Below, piece after piece: positions 1-10,193 of a stretch of 64,000 nucleotides of DNA. The position numbers and the translations under genes were made by a program. Under the pieces are notes generated by a model. The model was not told where the DNA came from and did no database searches. It saw only the letters and a list, made by a program, of their open reading frames with translations. Source of the stretch: Leptolyngbya boryana PCC 6306 (GTDB lineage: Bacteria > Cyanobacteriota > Cyanobacteriia > Leptolyngbyales > Leptolyngbyaceae); assembly GCF_000353285.1 (NCBI RefSeq), contig NZ_KB731324.1, positions 2,994,577 through 3,058,576 of the forward strand. The letters are read 5' to 3'. Position 1 is the first letter of the stretch; each line of letters starts with the position of its first letter.

Positions 1-303
1 TAGAAAATCTAAAACAAGATGCTGTCCTAAATGGACAAAAGATACGGTTGGAGTAACGCCATCTTGAATCGTAGCAACGGAATTTCCAGAGGTGAGTGAA
101 CTCTCAAACCAACGCCCGTGCAGGTTATTCCAGAAGACTTGGTTGAAAAGTCCTTGGTCGTAAGAGGTATAGAACGTGAAATAGCGATTGATTGAGATGA
201 TCAATGTGATGGTAAAAAAGACGATCGCGCAATACCAGGCGCGACGCAAGCCAACTTGATCTTGACTGGGCACGATCGCTTTTAATGCTGTAGAGAAGTT
301 CAT
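1..303 (-). CDS. DUF2079 family membrane protein, N-terminal part (cut by window edge)
   Basis: The frame is open from an ATG at 303 down to base 1, giving 101 residues with no stop, so the rest of the gene lies off the left edge. A hydrophobic helix spans about residues 24-38. It is followed by YDQGLFNQVFW (48-58) and a LHGRWFESSL stretch, which resemble the conserved N-terminal loop of DUF2079 predicted membrane proteins. That family usually has several hundred residues and many helices; its function is not established. The gene is divergent from the Uma2 gene across about 100 bp that probably holds both promoters. Confidence 0.75.
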   Translation of the reverse strand, partial: MNFSTALKAIVPSQDQVGLRRAWYCAIVFFTITLIISINRYFTFYTSYDQGLFNQVFWNNLHGRWFESSLTSGNSVATIQDGVTPTVSFVHLGQHLVLDFL

Positions 304-404
304 CACGTTCAAACACACTTGAGATCAGGAAAAACTATAGCATTCCGAAGTCTCAAACACCTTTTGATATAATCAACGCACGGTCTGATAAGAGGCAGCA
401 GAAC

Positions 405-995
405 ATGACTCAGGCGAAACTGCGATTCTCTAGCTTTGAGGAATATTTTGCAGCGGGCGATGATCTCGAACTCGAAGGACGCTACGAATTGATCGATGGA
501 GAACTCGTCCAAGTGCCACCCGAATCAGAAGAGAATAACTTCTTCGCTTTGAATTTGCGAGATTTATTCGCTGCGCTCCTCCCTCGTCGATGGGTTCGCA
601 TTCATCAGTGTGAGATTCAAGTCCCTGTTTTAGAAAAAAAGGATGCTGCAAATCGGTATCCGGATGTTGTCATTTTGCGCCCAGAACATATCGCGCTTAC
701 GAAAACTCGGTTAACGATAAAAGCAGATATGCCACCTCCACAGTTAGTCGCAGAAGTGATCAGTCCGGGAAGTCAAAACCGCGATCGAGATTTCAACAGA
801 AAACGCGCCCAGTATGCTGAGCGCGGAATTCCTGAATATTGGATTCTTGATCCTCAAACTCGTTCGATTACGGTTCTAGAATTGCGCGATCGCGACTACG
901 TTACGTTCGGCATTTTTGCAAATCATGAACTCATTTTCTCTCCCACTTTTCCCAATCTCGACTTTACTGCTGCTCAAGTTTTTAGCGAGGAGTAG
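405..995 (+). CDS. Uma2 family putative restriction endonuclease-like protein (DUF820)
   Basis: A 196-residue protein with the Uma2/DUF820 pattern, a PD-(D/E)XK nuclease-like fold abundant in cyanobacteria. Visible motifs are YPDVVIL (85-91), VAEVIS with the putative catalytic Glu (115-120) and KRAQYAERGIPEYWILDP (133-150). The length is normal for the family. Cellular targets of these proteins are unknown; many copies per genome are typical. The ATG at 405 directly precedes the conserved start. Its 3' end overlaps the convergent transporter gene by 14 bp, so the two stop codons lie within each other's coding region. Confidence 0.85.
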   Translation: MTQAKLRFSSFEEYFAAGDDLELEGRYELIDGELVQVPPESEENNFFALNLRDLFAALLPRRWVRIHQCEIQVPVLEKKDAANRYPDVVILRPEHIALTKTRLTIKADMPPPQLVAEVISPGSQNRDRDFNRKRAQYAERGIPEYWILDPQTRSITVLELRDRDYVTFGIFANHELIFSPTFPNLDFTAAQVFSEE

Positions 996-2475
996 AACTC
1001 GGTTGTGGCGATTTTGTAGGTTTCGGAGAAACTTTCACCGACTGTGGAGTTGCCGGAACTGGCAAAACGCTTGGCTGTGGACTAGGGGCGACAATCGGAG
1101 CCTTCTCGCCTAGAATGCCCGCGCCTCCCGTATCAAATACACCTGCGACACAGGCAATCATCATTGTGGCTAATGTGCCGACAAATAGTGCTTTCCAGCC
1201 CAATTCAGAAATGTCTTTGCGGCGAGAAGGAATGAGAGCGATTGTTCCACCCACAAAAATTCCCACGGATGCTAAGTGAGCAAATCCTGAGAGCGCATAG
1301 CTGACAATTAGAACGGCTCGATCGCTGATCGGATTTTCGGGTCTTGCTGCTGCTGCTGCTAATGCTTGATAAGGCGGAATTGCGGTTTCGAGCAAACGCC
1401 GACCAATGATGACCGAAGATTCCCAAAGCTCATTCCACTCTAATGAAACCCCAGTCAGGAGCGTAAATGGCAAGAAGATCACCCCTGCAATATTTGCCAG
1501 TGTCACGACTTGGAAAGTACTGCCAATTGGACCCGGTATCGTGGCTAATCCAGCAAAGATTTGATTGATCAATGAGACTAAACCCAGAATCAAGATCAAC
1601 ACCGCCGCGATCGACACCGCCATTTTTACCCCATCCAATGAGCCGATGATCGCTGCATCTAAAGGGCTAGCTTTCTCGATCGGTTCAGCTAGAGCGACCT
1701 CTTCGAGCATTTCTCCGTCTTCTGCCAACCATTTCTTCTCTTCTTTGGGAATTCCACCCATCGTCAAAGGCTTTTCAGTTTCTGGCACCAGAATCTTTGA
1801 CAGTACAAAGCAAGCTGGAATCGCAATAATCGAGGCAGAAACCAAGTGCCCCAAAATATTGGGAAACACAGGACGTAAGAAACTGACATAGATGGCTAAG
1901 GTCGAGGAAGCAGCCGTCCCAAAACAGCACGCCAAAATGGCACAGAGTTCACTGCGGGTCATTTTGGGTAAGTAAGGCTTAACGACGATCGCGGCTTCAA
2001 TTCCAACAAAAATGTTGGCTGCTCCACTGAGTGATTCTGCTCCACTCAACCGCATGGTGAGATAGAACACTTTCGCGAATGCGTTGGTGACGATTTGAAT
2101 GACACCTAGATTTTGCAGGAGTGCCATCAAGCCTGAGAAAAAGATCACAGTTGGCAAAGCCCGAAAGGCAAAAATATATCCCAAATTTACGTCGGGTGGA
2201 GATCCAGGAGCAGGAACGATGTTGCGCCCAAAGACAAAACGCGCCCCCGTGTCTGCCGCAGTAAAGACGCTATCGAGCAAATTGCTGAAAATCTGAAGCG
2301 CATCACGGGTTCCTGGCACGATGAAGACGAATGCACCCAAAACCAATTGCAGTAAGATTCCAGTCGCAACGACTCTCCAGGGAAACACTTTAAGACTGCG
2401 ATTTTCCGAGAAGAGCCATGCGATGATGCATAAGCCGAAAATACCAAGAAAAGAGACGAGGTTGAGTAAGCTCAT
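982..2475 (-). CDS. Concentrative nucleoside transporter (CNT/NupC) family permease
   Basis: A 497-residue multi-pass inner-membrane protein. The first ATG giving a membrane helix (MSLLNLVSFLGIFGL) is at 2475; the open frame extends 33 codons further upstream but looks untranslated. The family couples nucleoside uptake to H+ or Na+. The signature GAESLSGAANIFVGIEAAI lies at about residues 145-163, followed by KPYLPKMT and the nucleoside-transporter C-terminal domain. The usual GQTEAP-type substrate motif reads GIEAAI here, so the substrate may differ. There is an acidic loop after the core helices and a low-complexity Pro/Ser/Lys tail of about 40 residues. Family membership is clear; the substrate is uncertain. 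Confidence 0.8.
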   Translation of the reverse strand: MSLLNLVSFLGIFGLCIIAWLFSENRSLKVFPWRVVATGILLQLVLGAFVFIVPGTRDALQIFSNLLDSVFTAADTGARFVFGRNIVPAPGSPPDVNLGYIFAFRALPTVIFFSGLMALLQNLGVIQIVTNAFAKVFYLTMRLSGAESLSGAANIFVGIEAAIVVKPYLPKMTRSELCAILACCFGTAASSTLAIYVSFLRPVFPNILGHLVSASIIAIPACFVLSKILVPETEKPLTMGGIPKEEKKWLAEDGEMLEEVALAEPIEKASPLDAAIIGSLDGVKMAVSIAAVLILILGLVSLINQIFAGLATIPGPIGSTFQVVTLANIAGVIFLPFTLLTGVSLEWNELWESSVIIGRRLLETAIPPYQALAAAAARPENPISDRAVLIVSYALSGFAHLASVGIFVGGTIALIPSRRKDISELGWKALFVGTLATMMIACVAGVFDTGGAGILGEKAPIVAPSPQPSVLPVPATPQSVKVSPKPTKSPQPSSTPR

Positions 2476-2584
2476 GGGTAGAGGCTGGGTAATAAATCGC
2501 ACATTACAAGTGCCCCTAGAAAGATAGCTAAGATTTCTCAGTTCGGCGCAATTTTTTCCTTGGTTAGTAGGCAACTGAATAAGA

Positions 2585-2642
2585 AGTGGGGAGTGGGGGA
2601 GCAGTCTGGGTGTGGGTTCTCCATATTCTCCCGTTTTGCAAA
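2585..2642. repeat. G/A-rich dispersed intergenic repeat, terminator-like
   Basis: A purine-rich block followed by GTGGGTTCTCC and a CTCCCG block can fold back weakly. A similar element sits at 6008-6065, also beyond a gene end. On the minus strand it follows the fni stop, so it may end the pyrR-fni transcript. There is no strong U-run, so the terminator role is tentative. Confidence 0.4.
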
Positions 2643-2667
2643 ATAAATGCAGTAACGACTCAGTTTC

Positions 2668-3702
2668 TCAGCGCTTCTCCAATACGCCCGATCGCTTTAA
2701 TTCGTTCAAATCGCGCGTTCCGGTACAAAAGAGTACCGTTGTAATTTCTGCTTCAAGGATTTCGACGAGCAGATGCAGCGCTGCTTCTGAGTCATTCGCT
2801 GCTTGTAAAAATGGTAGGGCTAAGCCGCCGAGATCTGCGCCGAGTGCGATCGCTTTTGCGACATCTAACCCATTTCGCAATCCCCCAGAGGCAATTAAGG
2901 GAATCGTTGGCGCGACTTGCCGAATTTGTGTAATGCAGTCGGCTGTCGGAATGCCCCAATCGGCAAAGGTTAAGCCTAATCGTCGTTGGATTGGATCTTG
3001 AGCGCGACCGCTTTCGACTTTTGCCCAAGAGGTTCCTCCGGCTCCAGCGACATCGATTGCACTGACACCGATTTGAATCAGTTTTTCTGCCATTTTCTGG
3101 GAAATCCCATTGCCAACTTCTTTGGCAATGACAGGCACAGGCAGCGTTTCACAAAGCTGAGCAATTTTGTCGAATAAGCCTCGAAAATTTTGATCCCCAC
3201 GGGTTTGCACCGCTTCTTGCAAAGGATTTAAATGCAAAATCAATGCATCGGCTTCTAGAAGATCGATCGCGCGTAAACACTGCTCAACTCCATAGGTATA
3301 GTTCAACTGCACTGCACCAAGATTCGCAAACAGCAAGGCATCTGGAGCGATCGAGCGAATTTTAAACGAATCTGCAACGGCTGGATTTTCGATCGCGACT
3401 CGCTGCGAACCGACTCCCATTGCCAGCCGATATTCTTGTGCGATCGCAGCAAGTCGGTAATTAATAGTCTTCGCTAAATCTGTGCCCCCGGTCATTGAGG
3501 AAATCAGAATCGGCGCACTCAGGCATTTATTGAAGAACCGAGTGCTGATATCAATTTCAGCGCGATCGAGTTCGGGCAAACAGCAGTGTGTAAAGTGATA
3601 ATTTTCCAATCCCGTGGTTGCTTCACGACATTGCACATCATCTTCTAAGCAAACTTTGAGATGGTCTGCTTTGCGGTTTTGAGTTTCGATCGCTCCGTCC
3701 AT
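2668..3702 (-). CDS. fni: Type 2 isopentenyl-diphosphate delta-isomerase
   Basis: A 344-residue FMN- and NAD(P)H-dependent enzyme interconverting IPP and DMAPP, the C5 units for carotenoids, phytol and quinones in the MEP pathway. Recognisable are the N-terminal [11 protein letters not shown] (10-20), SSMTGGT (68-74), MGVGSQR (95-101), [10 protein letters not shown] with the conserved Gln (157-166), KEVGNGIS (194-201), [10 protein letters not shown] (218-227) and the FMN phosphate-binding SGGLRNG. Length is normal and no key residue appears missing. It starts 2 bp after the pyrR stop, implying co-transcription. Type 2 rather than type 1 isomerase is usual in cyanobacteria. Confidence 0.95.
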   Translation of the reverse strand: MDGAIETQNRKADHLKVCLEDDVQCREATTGLENYHFTHCCLPELDRAEIDISTRFFNKCLSAPILISSMTGGTDLAKTINYRLAAIAQEYRLAMGVGSQRVAIENPAVADSFKIRSIAPDALLFANLGAVQLNYTYGVEQCLRAIDLLEADALILHLNPLQEAVQTRGDQNFRGLFDKIAQLCETLPVPVIAKEVGNGISQKMAEKLIQIGVSAIDVAGAGGTSWAKVESGRAQDPIQRRLGLTFADWGIPTADCITQIRQVAPTIPLIASGGLRNGLDVAKAIALGADLGGLALPFLQAANDSEAALHLLVEILEAEITTVLFCTGTRDLNELKRSGVLEKR

Positions 3703-3704
3703 TT

Positions 3705-4241
3705 TTATCCTTTGATAAGTTCAACACCGTCTCGTCCATCGATTTCTTGCAGATAGACTTTGACTTTTTCTTCTTTCGCCGTGGGTAGCTGTTTTCCAAT
3801 GTAATCTGGGTGAATGGGGACTTCTCGATGTCCGCGATCGATTAATACGGCTAATCGAATCACTTCGGGTCGTCCGTAGTCATTGACTGCATCTAATGCC
3901 GCGCGGATTGTGCGTCCTTTGTAAATCACATCGTCGATTAAAACAACCGTTTTACCCGTGAGATCGAAGGGAATGTCCGTTTTTGCAGGGGTGCGAACAC
4001 CGATTGTGTCGAGGTCATCTCGGTAAAAGGTAATGTCGATCGCGCCTAGGGGAACCTCAATTTTCTCTAAGATTTGAATTTGTTCGCACAGCGTTTTTGC
4101 CAAGGGAACACCGCGCGTATAGATTCCCAGTAAGACTAACTTGGACAAATCACCCGATCGCTCTACAATCTCTGAAGCAAGGCGATTCACGGTTCGGCGC
4201 ACTTCTTCAGTCGATAAAATTTCAATCTGTTCTAGAGGCAT
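3705..4241 (-). CDS. pyrR: Bifunctional pyrimidine regulator PyrR / uracil phosphoribosyltransferase
   Basis: A 178-residue type I phosphoribosyltransferase. The PRPP-binding loop [13 protein letters not shown] is at 99-111, with [10 protein letters not shown] (39-48), TFYRDDL (71-77) and LIDRGHRE (133-140) as in PyrR. In Bacillus, PyrR binds pyr mRNA and causes attenuation; cyanobacterial copies may act mainly as UPRTase salvage enzymes. No pyr biosynthetic gene is next to it. It is the first gene of a two-gene unit with fni. Confidence 0.93.
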   Translation of the reverse strand: MPLEQIEILSTEEVRRTVNRLASEIVERSGDLSKLVLLGIYTRGVPLAKTLCEQIQILEKIEVPLGAIDITFYRDDLDTIGVRTPAKTDIPFDLTGKTVVLIDDVIYKGRTIRAALDAVNDYGRPEVIRLAVLIDRGHREVPIHPDYIGKQLPTAKEEKVKVYLQEIDGRDGVELIKG

Positions 4242-4484
4242 GAGCGATCGTCAAAAGGGATAGCCATAGTTTACATGACGAAAAATCAGCAATTACAATG
4301 CCTCAAGACATTGATTCTTTTCTCTAAAGGTTGATAAATTAAGCTGTGATGTGAGGGTGTGACAGAAATTTAGAAGAAAACGTTCAATTCTGATGAACTG
4401 TCGCTATAACTAAGTATCATTAAACGTCCTTGAACGTTAAACTCCTCTGCTGAGCTGAGCTGATTACGTCCTGCAGGTTATCCC

Positions 4485-5915
4485 ATGAGTGAATCTGAAA
4501 TTCCCAATTCTTCCGCTGATTCGATCGAAGCTCCTTCAACTCAGGAGTCGGGTTGGACAACTGTTAACTTTCCGAATGCGATCGACCTCGATAGCATTCC
4601 AGAAGCTGCGCCTGAACCAACGCCTGAACCGACTCAAATTGGCATTCGGGTCAAGGATTTAGAGCAGCAAAATCAACGTCTGCGATCGCGGGCTGCGGAG
4701 TTGGAGTTTGCGTTGGGTGAAGCTCATGCCACCTTGCGCTCTGAGACGAAGCGCTTAGAAACTCAGTTGAGTACCCAGCAAGCAGAGGCAGAACAGCGAG
4801 CGCTCAAAGAAGCTCAGCTTTCTCAGCAGCAAACGGTGATGATTGCCAAACAGCGTCAAGCCCTAGATGCGTCGCGCCAAAGATTGCAAGATCAAGAAGC
4901 ACAGCTTTCGGAACAAGTTGAGGCGATCAATGCAGTTCAACTGGAAGTGAAGCAGCTGGCTCAGAATTTGGATCAAGCGCATCAAGTGCATCAAAAACAG
5001 CAGATTTTAATCGAGACTTTGACCGCTCAGCTTGAAGCGAGTCAGGCTCAAGTTGCCCAGTTAGAGCGAGATTGTGCGTTAACCAAGCAGCAATATGACG
5101 AGCAAATCCAGCAATTGCGCCAATCTGAGGCAGCGTGTCGGGATTTGCGATCGCGCTTGCATCGCCAGCAGCAATACACGCTGCAATTCAAGGCTGCTTT
5201 AGAAAAATGCTTGGACGTGTCCGCAACTCAGAAGATTGAAGAGTCTGTGGATCAAGCGATTTCACAGAGTGAATGTCATACTGAGCCAGTTGGTTTTGTC
5301 AAAGCGCAGCCAGTTCAACCTTGGTCTACGACGCTCGATAGTACGACAAGCTGGAACGAACCTGAACTGACTCCAGCCGCTTGGGCGACTGCACCAGATG
5401 ATGACATTTTGTTTGAGCCAGAAATTTCAGATGAGATTGCACCAGAAGTTGAGCCAGTGTCTCTAGATGTAGATGTAGATGACACTCAGGTTGAGCTTCC
5501 TGAACCGATCGTGATTAGCCCACCATTGAGCTATACGATCAAACGATCAACGGAAGAATCCCCGTCAGTCCATCACGATATTCATCTGTTTGAGCCGACT
5601 GCGGTGCAAACAGAACCTGAGAATTTTGTAGTCAGTGAACCTGCGATCGACATTGATTCGATGCCTGCCATTGAACCAGTCGAGGAAGTAGCAGCAAGTC
5701 CGACTCTCGCTTTGCCACCTACAATTGAGCCAACTGTTCCGGCTGCTTCTCCGTTTATTACATTGGGTGTGAATGATCGAATTCGACGGGATGAACCGGA
5801 TGAGGATCTCCCACCTGTGGGAGAAAGCCCTTCGCCTGTCGTGTATCCTCAGCGATCGCAAAAGAAACTCGACTCTTTAGCAGCAGTTGAACTGCCAACT
5901 TTCCCGAAAAAATAG
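4485..5915 (+). CDS. Coiled-coil protein of unknown function
   Basis: A 476-residue protein that I do not recognise by name. It has an acidic, Pro/Ser-rich N-terminus (about 1-55), a long Gln/Glu/Ala-rich coiled coil (about 55-245, many heptads, few helix breakers), and an acidic Pro/Glu/Val-rich C-terminal half with no visible fold. There is no signal peptide or membrane segment, so a cytoplasmic structural or scaffold role is possible but not shown. It is divergent from pyrR across 243 bp. That gap carries a short inverted repeat (TTAAACGT ... ACGTTAA) at about 4417-4441. Confidence 0.75.
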   Translation: MSESEIPNSSADSIEAPSTQESGWTTVNFPNAIDLDSIPEAAPEPTPEPTQIGIRVKDLEQQNQRLRSRAAELEFALGEAHATLRSETKRLETQLSTQQAEAEQRALKEAQLSQQQTVMIAKQRQALDASRQRLQDQEAQLSEQVEAINAVQLEVKQLAQNLDQAHQVHQKQQILIETLTAQLEASQAQVAQLERDCALTKQQYDEQIQQLRQSEAACRDLRSRLHRQQQYTLQFKAALEKCLDVSATQKIEESVDQAISQSECHTEPVGFVKAQPVQPWSTTLDSTTSWNEPELTPAAWATAPDDDILFEPEISDEIAPEVEPVSLDVDVDDTQVELPEPIVISPPLSYTIKRSTEESPSVHHDIHLFEPTAVQTEPENFVVSEPAIDIDSMPAIEPVEEVAASPTLALPPTIEPTVPAASPFITLGVNDRIRRDEPDEDLPPVGESPSPVVYPQRSQKKLDSLAAVELPTFPKK

Positions 5916-6007
5916 GATTTAGATCTCAACAATTATGCCTTGCAGTAGCTCTCCAACTTGGAAAAGCGCTGCGAGGTTTTGTTATGAGTAGTTCAGCGCC
6001 AGCAATC

Positions 6008-6065
6008 GGATAGGGAGATAGAGAGCAATCTGAGTTTGGGTTCTCCTCATTTCCCCATCTCCTTA
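6008..6065. repeat. Dispersed intergenic repeat between convergent genes, possible terminator
   Basis: GGGAGATAGAGAG, then TTTGGGTTCTCC, then CCCCATCTCC can pair as an imperfect hairpin. It resembles the element at 2585-2642. It lies between the ends of the coiled-coil gene and the WecG-type gene, where a bidirectional terminator would be expected. Confidence 0.4.
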
Positions 6066-6072
6066 CTCCGGC

Positions 6073-6864
6073 TTAAAGCTCACTCACCGGATTTCGCTTT
6101 GTCAAGCGATAAACGATCGCTCTCGCTGCAAACTTTGGTAAAGCCATCATCCGCTTCCATCGCCAAGGTTCTTGATACAGCCGATACAGCCATTCCAAAT
6201 GGTTATCGCAGAACCACTGAGGCGCGCGCTCTTTCGTTCCTGCCCACACGTCAAAACTCCCTCCTACCCCAATCCAGACCGAATTTGGGCAAATGTGGCG
6301 ATGTTGGGAAATCCATAGCTCCTGACGGGGCACACCTAACCCGACATAAATTAAGCGCGGTTGTAGCATTTTCAAGCGATCGAGAAATTCCCGCTCATTT
6401 TCTGGCTGTAAATAGCCATTTTGCGTTCCCACGATCGAGATTTCGGGTACTTTTTTTTGCCAATGTTCTGCTGCGGTATCGGCTACTCCTGGTGCACCCC
6501 CGAAAAAGAAAATTGACCAGGGTTCGCCAAATTGCGTCGATCTCTCTAGCAACGTCTGCGCAAGTTCAATCCCTGGCATTCGCTGCACCCGCTTGCCATG
6601 AATTCGCATGTAGAAGACAATCCCCGAACCATCTGGAATGACTAATTCTGCTTGATGAATAATATGTGCAAGTACTGGAGTCTCCTCTGCTTGCATTGTC
6701 ATTTCTGCATTCAGTGTAATGACATGACATCCCAAACCCTGTTCTAAACGATGCATAATCCAGTGCGGATAATCCTGAGCAAGGTGCATCGGCAAGCCCA
6801 AAACCGAGACAGGCTGCAAGATATCCGATGAATAGGGAATGTTCGACACGCGATCCTCACACAT
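6073..6864 (-). CDS. WecG/TagA/CpsF family glycosyltransferase
   Basis: A 263-residue GT26-family enzyme. Family members transfer N-acetylmannosamine(uronic acid) or similar sugars onto a lipid-linked GlcNAc for surface glycans. Motifs are VITLNAEM (48-55), ELVIPDGSGIVF (73-84, with the conserved Asp), FFFGGAPGVAD (119-129), YVGLGVPRQE (173-182) and GVGGSFDVWAGT plus RAP (199-215). Length is typical. A Trp/Arg-rich C-terminus (WLYRLYQEPWRW, 225-236) probably meets the membrane surface. It lies 38 bp after proB in the same direction, with no glycan operon around it, so acceptor and donor cannot be named. Confidence 0.88.
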   Translation of the reverse strand: MCEDRVSNIPYSSDILQPVSVLGLPMHLAQDYPHWIMHRLEQGLGCHVITLNAEMTMQAEETPVLAHIIHQAELVIPDGSGIVFYMRIHGKRVQRMPGIELAQTLLERSTQFGEPWSIFFFGGAPGVADTAAEHWQKKVPEISIVGTQNGYLQPENEREFLDRLKMLQPRLIYVGLGVPRQELWISQHRHICPNSVWIGVGGSFDVWAGTKERAPQWFCDNHLEWLYRLYQEPWRWKRMMALPKFAARAIVYRLTKRNPVSEL

Positions 6865-6902
6865 TAGGTGTTCAGGGACAGAATTGTACCAGGAATTGTG
6901 CC

Positions 6903-8006
6903 TTACGACAGGACTAAATTATCGCGATGTACAACGGTTTCTTCCCCGGCATAGCCTAGAATTTCAGGAATTTCATCGGATTGACGTCCGCGAATTTTTT
7001 CGAGTTCGTCATGACTGTAATTGACAATCCCTCTCGCAATTTCTTGCCCAGTCCGATCGCACAATTTCACTGCCTCCTGACTTTCAAATGCTCCTTCAAT
7101 CTGCACAATTCCGGCAGCTAATAGCGATCGACCACTGCTACGAATCGCTCTAACAGCACCCTCATCTAAGTAAATTTGCCCCGTCGGCACCAATCCATGA
7201 GCAATCCAACGCTGACGCGCATTAAATGGGCGGGGCTGCGGTTCAAACTGCGTCCCAATTAACTCACCTGATAGTATCTTGCTCAAATTCTGCGGCGTGC
7301 GACCTTGAGTAATCACCGTTCTCACTCCTGCTCCGGTTGCAATGCGAGCCGCTTGGATCTTCGTCACCATGCCCCCTGTGCCCCATTGCGTTCCAGAGCT
7401 TCCAGTTTGGACTTCTGCGAGTTCATCGAGATTTTTGACGATCGTAATCGGTTGAGCATTGGGGTTACTACGCGGATCAGCAGAATACAAGCGATCGACA
7501 TCGGTTAACAAAAACAACCAATCCGCATCGACCACACTGGCAACGAGAGCCGACAACGTATCGTTATCCCCAAACTTCAACTCATCGACGGACACAGTAT
7601 CATTTTCATTGACGATCGGAATGACATCAAGCTTTAGCAGTTCTTGGAAGGTATGCAACACATTGATATAGCGATTGCGTTGAATCAAATCGCCGCGAGT
7701 CAGCAACACTTGAGCGATCGGTTGCTGTAATGCAGTGAAAAAATCATCATAAATTCGCATCAATCGCCCTTGCCCAACTGCTGCAACGGCTTGCTTTTTT
7801 GCCATCGATTTCGGACGTTCGACCAAACCCAGCCGCGCACAGCCTACTCCTACTGCACCAGACGAGACTAAAACCACTTGATTTCCTTGAGCGCGGAGTT
7901 GGCTGAGCACTTCGACCAAAGACGCGATCGTAGATAGTGCTAACATCCCCGAATCCGGAGTGGTTAGACTCGACGTTCCAATTTTCACCACGATCGTTTG
8001 AGACAT
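6903..8006 (-). CDS. proB: Glutamate 5-kinase
   Basis: A 367-residue enzyme that phosphorylates glutamate in the first step of proline synthesis. The start is placed at the ATG at 8006 ([15 protein letters not shown]); a longer frame adds 13 residues that do not fit the family. The amino-acid kinase domain shows [42 protein letters not shown] and [11 protein letters not shown]-terminal PUA domain begins near residue 270 ([12 protein letters not shown]). Proline feedback inhibition is known for the family. proA is not adjacent. Confidence 0.95.
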   Translation of the reverse strand: MSQTIVVKIGTSSLTTPDSGMLALSTIASLVEVLSQLRAQGNQVVLVSSGAVGVGCARLGLVERPKSMAKKQAVAAVGQGRLMRIYDDFFTALQQPIAQVLLTRGDLIQRNRYINVLHTFQELLKLDVIPIVNENDTVSVDELKFGDNDTLSALVASVVDADWLFLLTDVDRLYSADPRSNPNAQPITIVKNLDELAEVQTGSSGTQWGTGGMVTKIQAARIATGAGVRTVITQGRTPQNLSKILSGELIGTQFEPQPRPFNARQRWIAHGLVPTGQIYLDEGAVRAIRSSGRSLLAAGIVQIEGAFESQEAVKLCDRTGQEIARGIVNYSHDELEKIRGRQSDEIPEILGYAGEETVVHRDNLVLS

Positions 8007-8160
8007 GAGCGCGAAAGACCTAAAACCGCTCAAATATCCTATCAAACGGTTTCACCGATTAAGATGTGACAAAATATTTCACAATTCTGGAAAATACGTA
8101 GGATCTTCTAAAGAATAAAGGGCAAACATGCCTACAATTTAGACTGCCAAACGTGCGTGG

Positions 8161-9690
8161 GTGAGAGATATGAACCTTAACAGCATTGCATCAGGAACCG
8201 CAACTATTAATTTGACGACTGTTCAGACCAATCAGACTTTGACACGAGAACTTCAGCAACGCCTGATTGCATTAGGTTTTCAACCGGGTCCTGTCGATGG
8301 AATTTGGGGCAGTCGTACGCAGGCGGCTTATGCTGCTTTCGCGACTCGCAACCAGTTCCCAACCACTGCAATCAGCCCGCGTGCGGCTCAAGTCTTACTC
8401 GGCATCAATACCCTAAATAACATTGCATCAGGGACAGTGACGATCGCACTATCGACGATTCAAAATGTACAAACAATCGTCAGAGAGCTTCAACAGCGCT
8501 TGACAAATTTAGGCTTTCAACCTGGACCCATTGATGGAATCTGGGGCAGTCGTACTCAAGCAGCTTATGCTGCTTTTGCAACCCGTGCTCAGCTTAGAGC
8601 GACCGAAGTGACTCCTCGTGCTGCCCAGTTGCTACTAGGACGTCAATCTCTTCCAACTCCGACCCCCACGCCTGCTCCGACCCCCACGCCTGCTCCGACC
8701 CCCACGCCTGCTCCGACCCCAACTCCGACTCCGACCTCAGTTCAACAACCGACCCCAACCCCGACTCCGACCCCAACCCCTGCTCCGACCCCGACTCCAA
8801 CTCCAACTCCTAGTTCGTCTCCTCGCTTTGCTCCAGCAACTCAAGCTTTACCGACTGGACTACGTCCCATTGCTAATGATGTTTGGATTTGGCAATTGAA
8901 TCGAATCAGCACAGATGCTCGCTTGGTTCGTCAGATGCAACAAGGATTAGATGCAATGGGGCACCAGCCTGGATCGATCGATGGACTCTGGGGAGGCAGA
9001 ACGCAAACGGCTTATGCCGGGTTTACTAGAGTTTATGGCTTTCAAGCCGATGAGCTTTCACCGCAAGCAGCTTTGATGTTGTTGGAGCCTGCGATTCCTC
9101 AGATTGGGGTTGTCCGTCCAGTGCGATCGCTACAATCGAAAGATTTTCAAGATGTTGCCAGATCGATTGGCTGTGAGGTTGCAGCCGTGAGAGCGGTTGT
9201 CGAAGTTGAAGCCGCAGGGTCTGGATTCTTGCGGGATGGTAGACCGAAGATTCTATTTGAGGCGCATTGGTTCTCAGAATTTACCAATGGGCGCTTTGAT
9301 AATAGCAATGGTGATATTTCTAGCCCAGTTTGGAACCGTAGTCTCTATATTGGGGGTGCAGGTGAATGGGATCGATTGTATAAAGCAGTGAATTTGAATC
9401 GGAATGCGGCTTTGATGTCTGCTTCTTGGGGACTGGGGCAAATCATGGGATTCAATCATAGTGCAGCGGGCTATCGGGATGCTGAATCGTTTGTGCGAGA
9501 TATGCATGAGAGTGAAGGAAAGCAGCTTGCGGCAATGTTCAATTTCATCAAGAGCAATCGTCTCGATCGCTTTTTGATTAACCGCGATTGGGCAGGATTT
9601 GCGCTTCGCTACAATGGCGAGAGCTATCGTGTGAATCGCTACGATGAAAAGCTTGCCGATGCGTACAGTCGTTGGTCAAATGTTGCTTAG
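8161..9690 (+). CDS. Modular peptidoglycan hydrolase: three peptidoglycan-binding repeats plus N-acetylmuramidase domain
   Basis: 509 residues from a GTG at 8161; an in-frame ATG at 8170 is an equally possible start. Two tandem peptidoglycan-binding modules (about 27-82 and 107-160) share LGFQPGP[VI][10 protein letters not shown] Thr-Pro/Ala-Pro linker follows (165-220), then a third module (253-308, [11 protein letters not shown]). The C-terminal domain (about 327-507) matches the DUF3380 N-acetylmuramidase family: [10 protein letters not shown] with the likely catalytic Glu (347-356), ILFEAHWF (364-371) and [12 protein letters not shown] (421-432). No signal peptide is visible, so export would need another route or phage-like release. 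Predicted substrate is the glycan strand of peptidoglycan. Confidence 0.85.
   Translation: MRDMNLNSIASGTATINLTTVQTNQTLTRELQQRLIALGFQPGPVDGIWGSRTQAAYAAFATRNQFPTTAISPRAAQVLLGINTLNNIASGTVTIALSTIQNVQTIVRELQQRLTNLGFQPGPIDGIWGSRTQAAYAAFATRAQLRATEVTPRAAQLLLGRQSLPTPTPTPAPTPTPAPTPTPAPTPTPTPTSVQQPTPTPTPTPTPAPTPTPTPTPSSSPRFAPATQALPTGLRPIANDVWIWQLNRISTDARLVRQMQQGLDAMGHQPGSIDGLWGGRTQTAYAGFTRVYGFQADELSPQAALMLLEPAIPQIGVVRPVRSLQSKDFQDVARSIGCEVAAVRAVVEVEAAGSGFLRDGRPKILFEAHWFSEFTNGRFDNSNGDISSPVWNRSLYIGGAGEWDRLYKAVNLNRNAALMSASWGLGQIMGFNHSAAGYRDAESFVRDMHESEGKQLAAMFNFIKSNRLDRFLINRDWAGFALRYNGESYRVNRYDEKLADAYSRWSNVA
8655..8817. repeat. Tandem repeat encoding a Thr-Pro-rich linker
   Basis: At least three near-identical 18-bp units (CCGACCCCCACGCCTGCT) followed by diverged CCAACTCCGA-type units, all in frame and encoding TPTPAP. 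Unit lengths are multiples of 6 bp, so copy-number change would lengthen or shorten the linker without shifting frame. Confidence 0.85.
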
Positions 9691-10183
9691 GTGTGCAGAT
9701 TCAAACCATATCGAGCCTGGTGTATGGAATTCACTGGGCTGATGTGGTTTCAAAATTGGGTTTCGCAATGCTGAGGTTTAGAATGCGATCGCACATCCGT
9801 CTGCTCTCGGTTCTGAACCTGCAATCAAAACCTTGCCAGACTTGAGAATCATCTGTCCGCGTCCGAATGCACTCGGTTCGGCGGTGAGTTGAATTTGGTG
9901 ATTTCTGTCGGTCAGTGCGATCGCAATATCAGATCGCACAGTCTGTTCTAGTAAAACTTGGTTTTTTGCGAACCATCGCCAGCGTGGAGCATTCAAAGCC
10001 GTTTGCGGATTCATGCCATAGTCGATGAGGTTGACAACCATCTGTAAGTGACCTTGAGGTTGCATGAAGCCACCCATCACACCCAAAGCTCCAATCGGTT
10101 GATCATTGACACTCAAAAAGCCAGGAATGATCGTGTGATAGGAACGTTTACTAGGTGCAACTTGATTGGGGTGTCCAGCTTGA

Positions 10184-10193
10184 GTTGAGAAAC
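10184..10193. repeat. Target-site duplication, left copy
   Basis: GTTGAGAAAC immediately left of the IS; identical to 11464-11473. Within the broken gamma-glutamyltransferase it encodes part of GFST on the minus strand. Confidence 0.88.

Noticed and set aside
8640-8820. Regular short repeats that could suggest a CRISPR-like array
   Set aside because: Units are contiguous without spacers, in frame, and encode a Thr-Pro linker inside the muramidase gene.
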